In this document: piece by piece, positions 62,602-64,000 of the stretch
Numbering within the stretch: the first letter of the stretch is position 1
How the letters are laid out: every line of letters begins with the position of its first letter
From: Centroberyx gerrardi
Taxonomy: Eukaryota; Chordata; Actinopteri; Beryciformes; Berycidae
DNA: 64,000 bases
NCBI RefSeq assembly: GCF_048128805.1
Contig: NC_136012.1
Span: forward strand, 16,229,725 to 16,293,724
Direction of reading: 5' to 3'
Made by a program: the position numbers and the translations under genes
The notes under the pieces: model-generated
Database searches by the model: none
Seen by the model: only the letters and a program-made list of their open reading frames with translations
What the model was told of the DNA's origin: nothing

Positions 62602-62829
62602 CACACAAAGGGGGCACAGACATGGACATGATCAATTATGTGTCAAGCATTTCTTCCTCAATGAATGAATGGGCCAATGACTATAGGCTACCGACCGTCT
62701 ATTGTCTATTGACACTGGAGACTAAGTTCTCATGCAGTTCATTATCCCAGATGGGGACAACTAGAAAGGGATCCAAAGAGACAATTAATCATCATTCCTT
62801 TCAAACGGGAACAGACCCTTACGAAAAAA

Positions 62830-63025
62830 GAACTAGGCTATAGTAATCCTACAGTAAATTTTAACAGCTCACTACAGTATCTAACTATAATTGTAGGAAT
62901 ATTATAGCTACACCATAGGAGATAAAAATACAGTTAAATACGATAAGATCACTATATACTCATTATTGAATACAACAGACACACTAAAAGTCCCTATAGA
63001 GATATAATAGTATATTATAGGGAAA
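62830..63025. repeat. 'tatag'-rich dispersed repeat fragment
   Basis: The sequence shares ggaatattatag, aaaatac, atcacta and gtccctatag with the stretch at about 905-1020, suggesting two diverged copies of one dispersed repeat. No ends are defined. Confidence 0.4.
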
Positions 63026-63216
63026 TTACAGATTTTTCGTTCGGGAAGCAAGAGGCAAGCAAGACGTGGCCGATCGAGGGCTCTCGTAAACAGGTCCAAA
63101 GTTTTGCTCCAATAAGCACTTTTGCGCACGCTCGAGCTTCACTCCCATTTTCCTTACTAAACCGTGCAGCATGACGCATAACTCCAAAGTCCATTTCAAT
63201 TTGGGTCGATGGTGCG

Positions 63217-63270
63217 GTCGAGGGGTGGGGGTGGGGGTGGGGGGGTGGGGGTGGGGGGTGGGGGGGGGTT
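63217..63270 (+). repeat. G-rich tract with quadruplex potential
   Basis: Runs of five or more G separated by single T (gggggtgggggtgggggggt style) over about 50 bp, followed at 63421-63441 by a C run. Many sets of four G-tracts are available for a G-quadruplex on the plus strand. It lies just upstream of the GC-rich promoter-like segment. Confidence 0.8.
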
Positions 63271-63329
63271 GGTAGAGGTGGCGGTGTGGGGGTCAACCCA
63301 ATAACAGACCCCCCCCCACTCCTCATCCA

Positions 63330-63506
63330 CCGCCTCCTCCTCCCCTCCCGATAAATGCCTTCGCTTCCTGCTTCCAAGTTCGGACAGAGCGCTCTGATTG
63401 GCCGCGGCTCGCACTGTGGGCTGTCCCCCCCCCCCCCCCCCTCCGCGCCTGCCTGGGCGTCGGGTAGTAGCAGTTCAGCTCGGGCTGCGGCGCACACCGG
63501 AGGACT
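63330..63506 (+). promoter_or_regulatory. Promoter-like segment, possible first exon of next gene
   Basis: GC- and CpG-rich sequence with an inverted CCAAT box (gattggccgcgg near 63396), a TATA-like gataaatg near 63349, and a possible donor gtgagt after 63506. No coding exon is seen before the window ends, and the direction of transcription is a guess. In human, STAG2 is followed by SH2D1A and TENM1, but nothing here identifies either. Confidence 0.35.
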
Positions 63507-64000
63507 GTGAGTTTTTACACGGTAAAAAATACCGGCATGAAAATGTTAGCGAGCGGGTTTAGAGCGACCGTGCGGGCTCGTGAGCAGGCCTAACCTTCCC
63601 GCGGCACTTTTGCGCCCAGTGTCCGAGCGGCAACAGACAGAGAGGGGACGTAGGCTACATTCACTCCACGCAGCATGCCCGAGTTGGACTAGTCTGCCCT
63701 GTTGGAGCGCAACACGCACGCCGTATAGGACGGAGAGCGGAGAGGGATATTTACAATAGAAACTCAATTCCTTTGCAAAGAAGAATAGGAGGGGGAGGCG
63801 GCGTGAAAGATAACACTGGAATGAAGTGGACCTCGGGATTCCCAGCGTGCTGCGGAGTTGTGACTGATGGATGAATGTGGTCATCTGTAGGCTATATACA
63901 GCGACAGGTATAGGCACCAGCAGGGGAGATTTGACAAAGACACGGCGCAGCGCTTGATCGGCAGCCGCATCGCGAATTGTGCGTGCCTCTCCGAACTGTA

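Noticed and set aside
63015-63917. Minus-strand open frames of 160 and 123 residues near the window end
   Set aside because: The longer one is dominated by Pro/His from the G-rich tract on the opposite strand; neither shows a recognisable protein, and the region is better read as promoter or 5' UTR.

Overview
This is vertebrate, almost certainly teleost (ray-finned fish), nuclear DNA. Genes are multi-exon with GT-AG introns. Introns and spacers hold fish-type mobile elements (hAT-like and TTAA-flanked MITEs, a Tc1 remnant, a SINE fragment) and long CA/TG microsatellites. Translated exons match vertebrate proteins closely, as judged from memory of the human sequences without any database search.

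Layout. 1-1.3 kb: repeat-rich upstream DNA. 1.3-10.8 kb (+): acsl4, a long-chain acyl-CoA synthetase; all 14 coding exons join in frame to 712 residues, and a 3' UTR may run to about 12.1 kb. 12.2-13.8 kb (-): nxt2, an mRNA-export cofactor, tail-to-tail with acsl4. 14.2-17.0 kb (+): psmd10 (gankyrin), head-to-head with nxt2 across 409 bp. 17.0-20.5 kb: spacer with a decayed Tc1-like transposon. 20.5-23.7 kb (-): a gene I do not recognise, with eight candidate exons, a tail of 18 repeats of 11 residues, and one apparent frame break. 25.1-30.6 kb (+): xiap, three BIR domains, UBA and RING, 467 residues. 31.9-52.7 kb (+): stag2, a cohesin subunit; 33 coding exons join in frame to 1273 residues. 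52.7-63.3 kb: no gene recognised, many microsatellites and a few stretches that might be conserved non-coding DNA. 63.3-64.0 kb: GC-rich, promoter-like DNA that may be the 5' end of the next gene.

The genes are housekeeping or regulatory and form no shared pathway: lipid activation, mRNA export, proteasome assembly, apoptosis control and sister-chromatid cohesion. All five recognised genes have human counterparts on the long arm of the X chromosome, with XIAP and STAG2 adjacent there, so the block looks like conserved synteny. I found no CRISPR array, operon, retrovirus-like element or evident new multi-gene system. The items most worth a second look are the unrecognised repeat-tailed gene, an alternative stag2 terminus, an orphan copy of a hAT end next to its parent element, and several long perfect or near-perfect inverted repeats.
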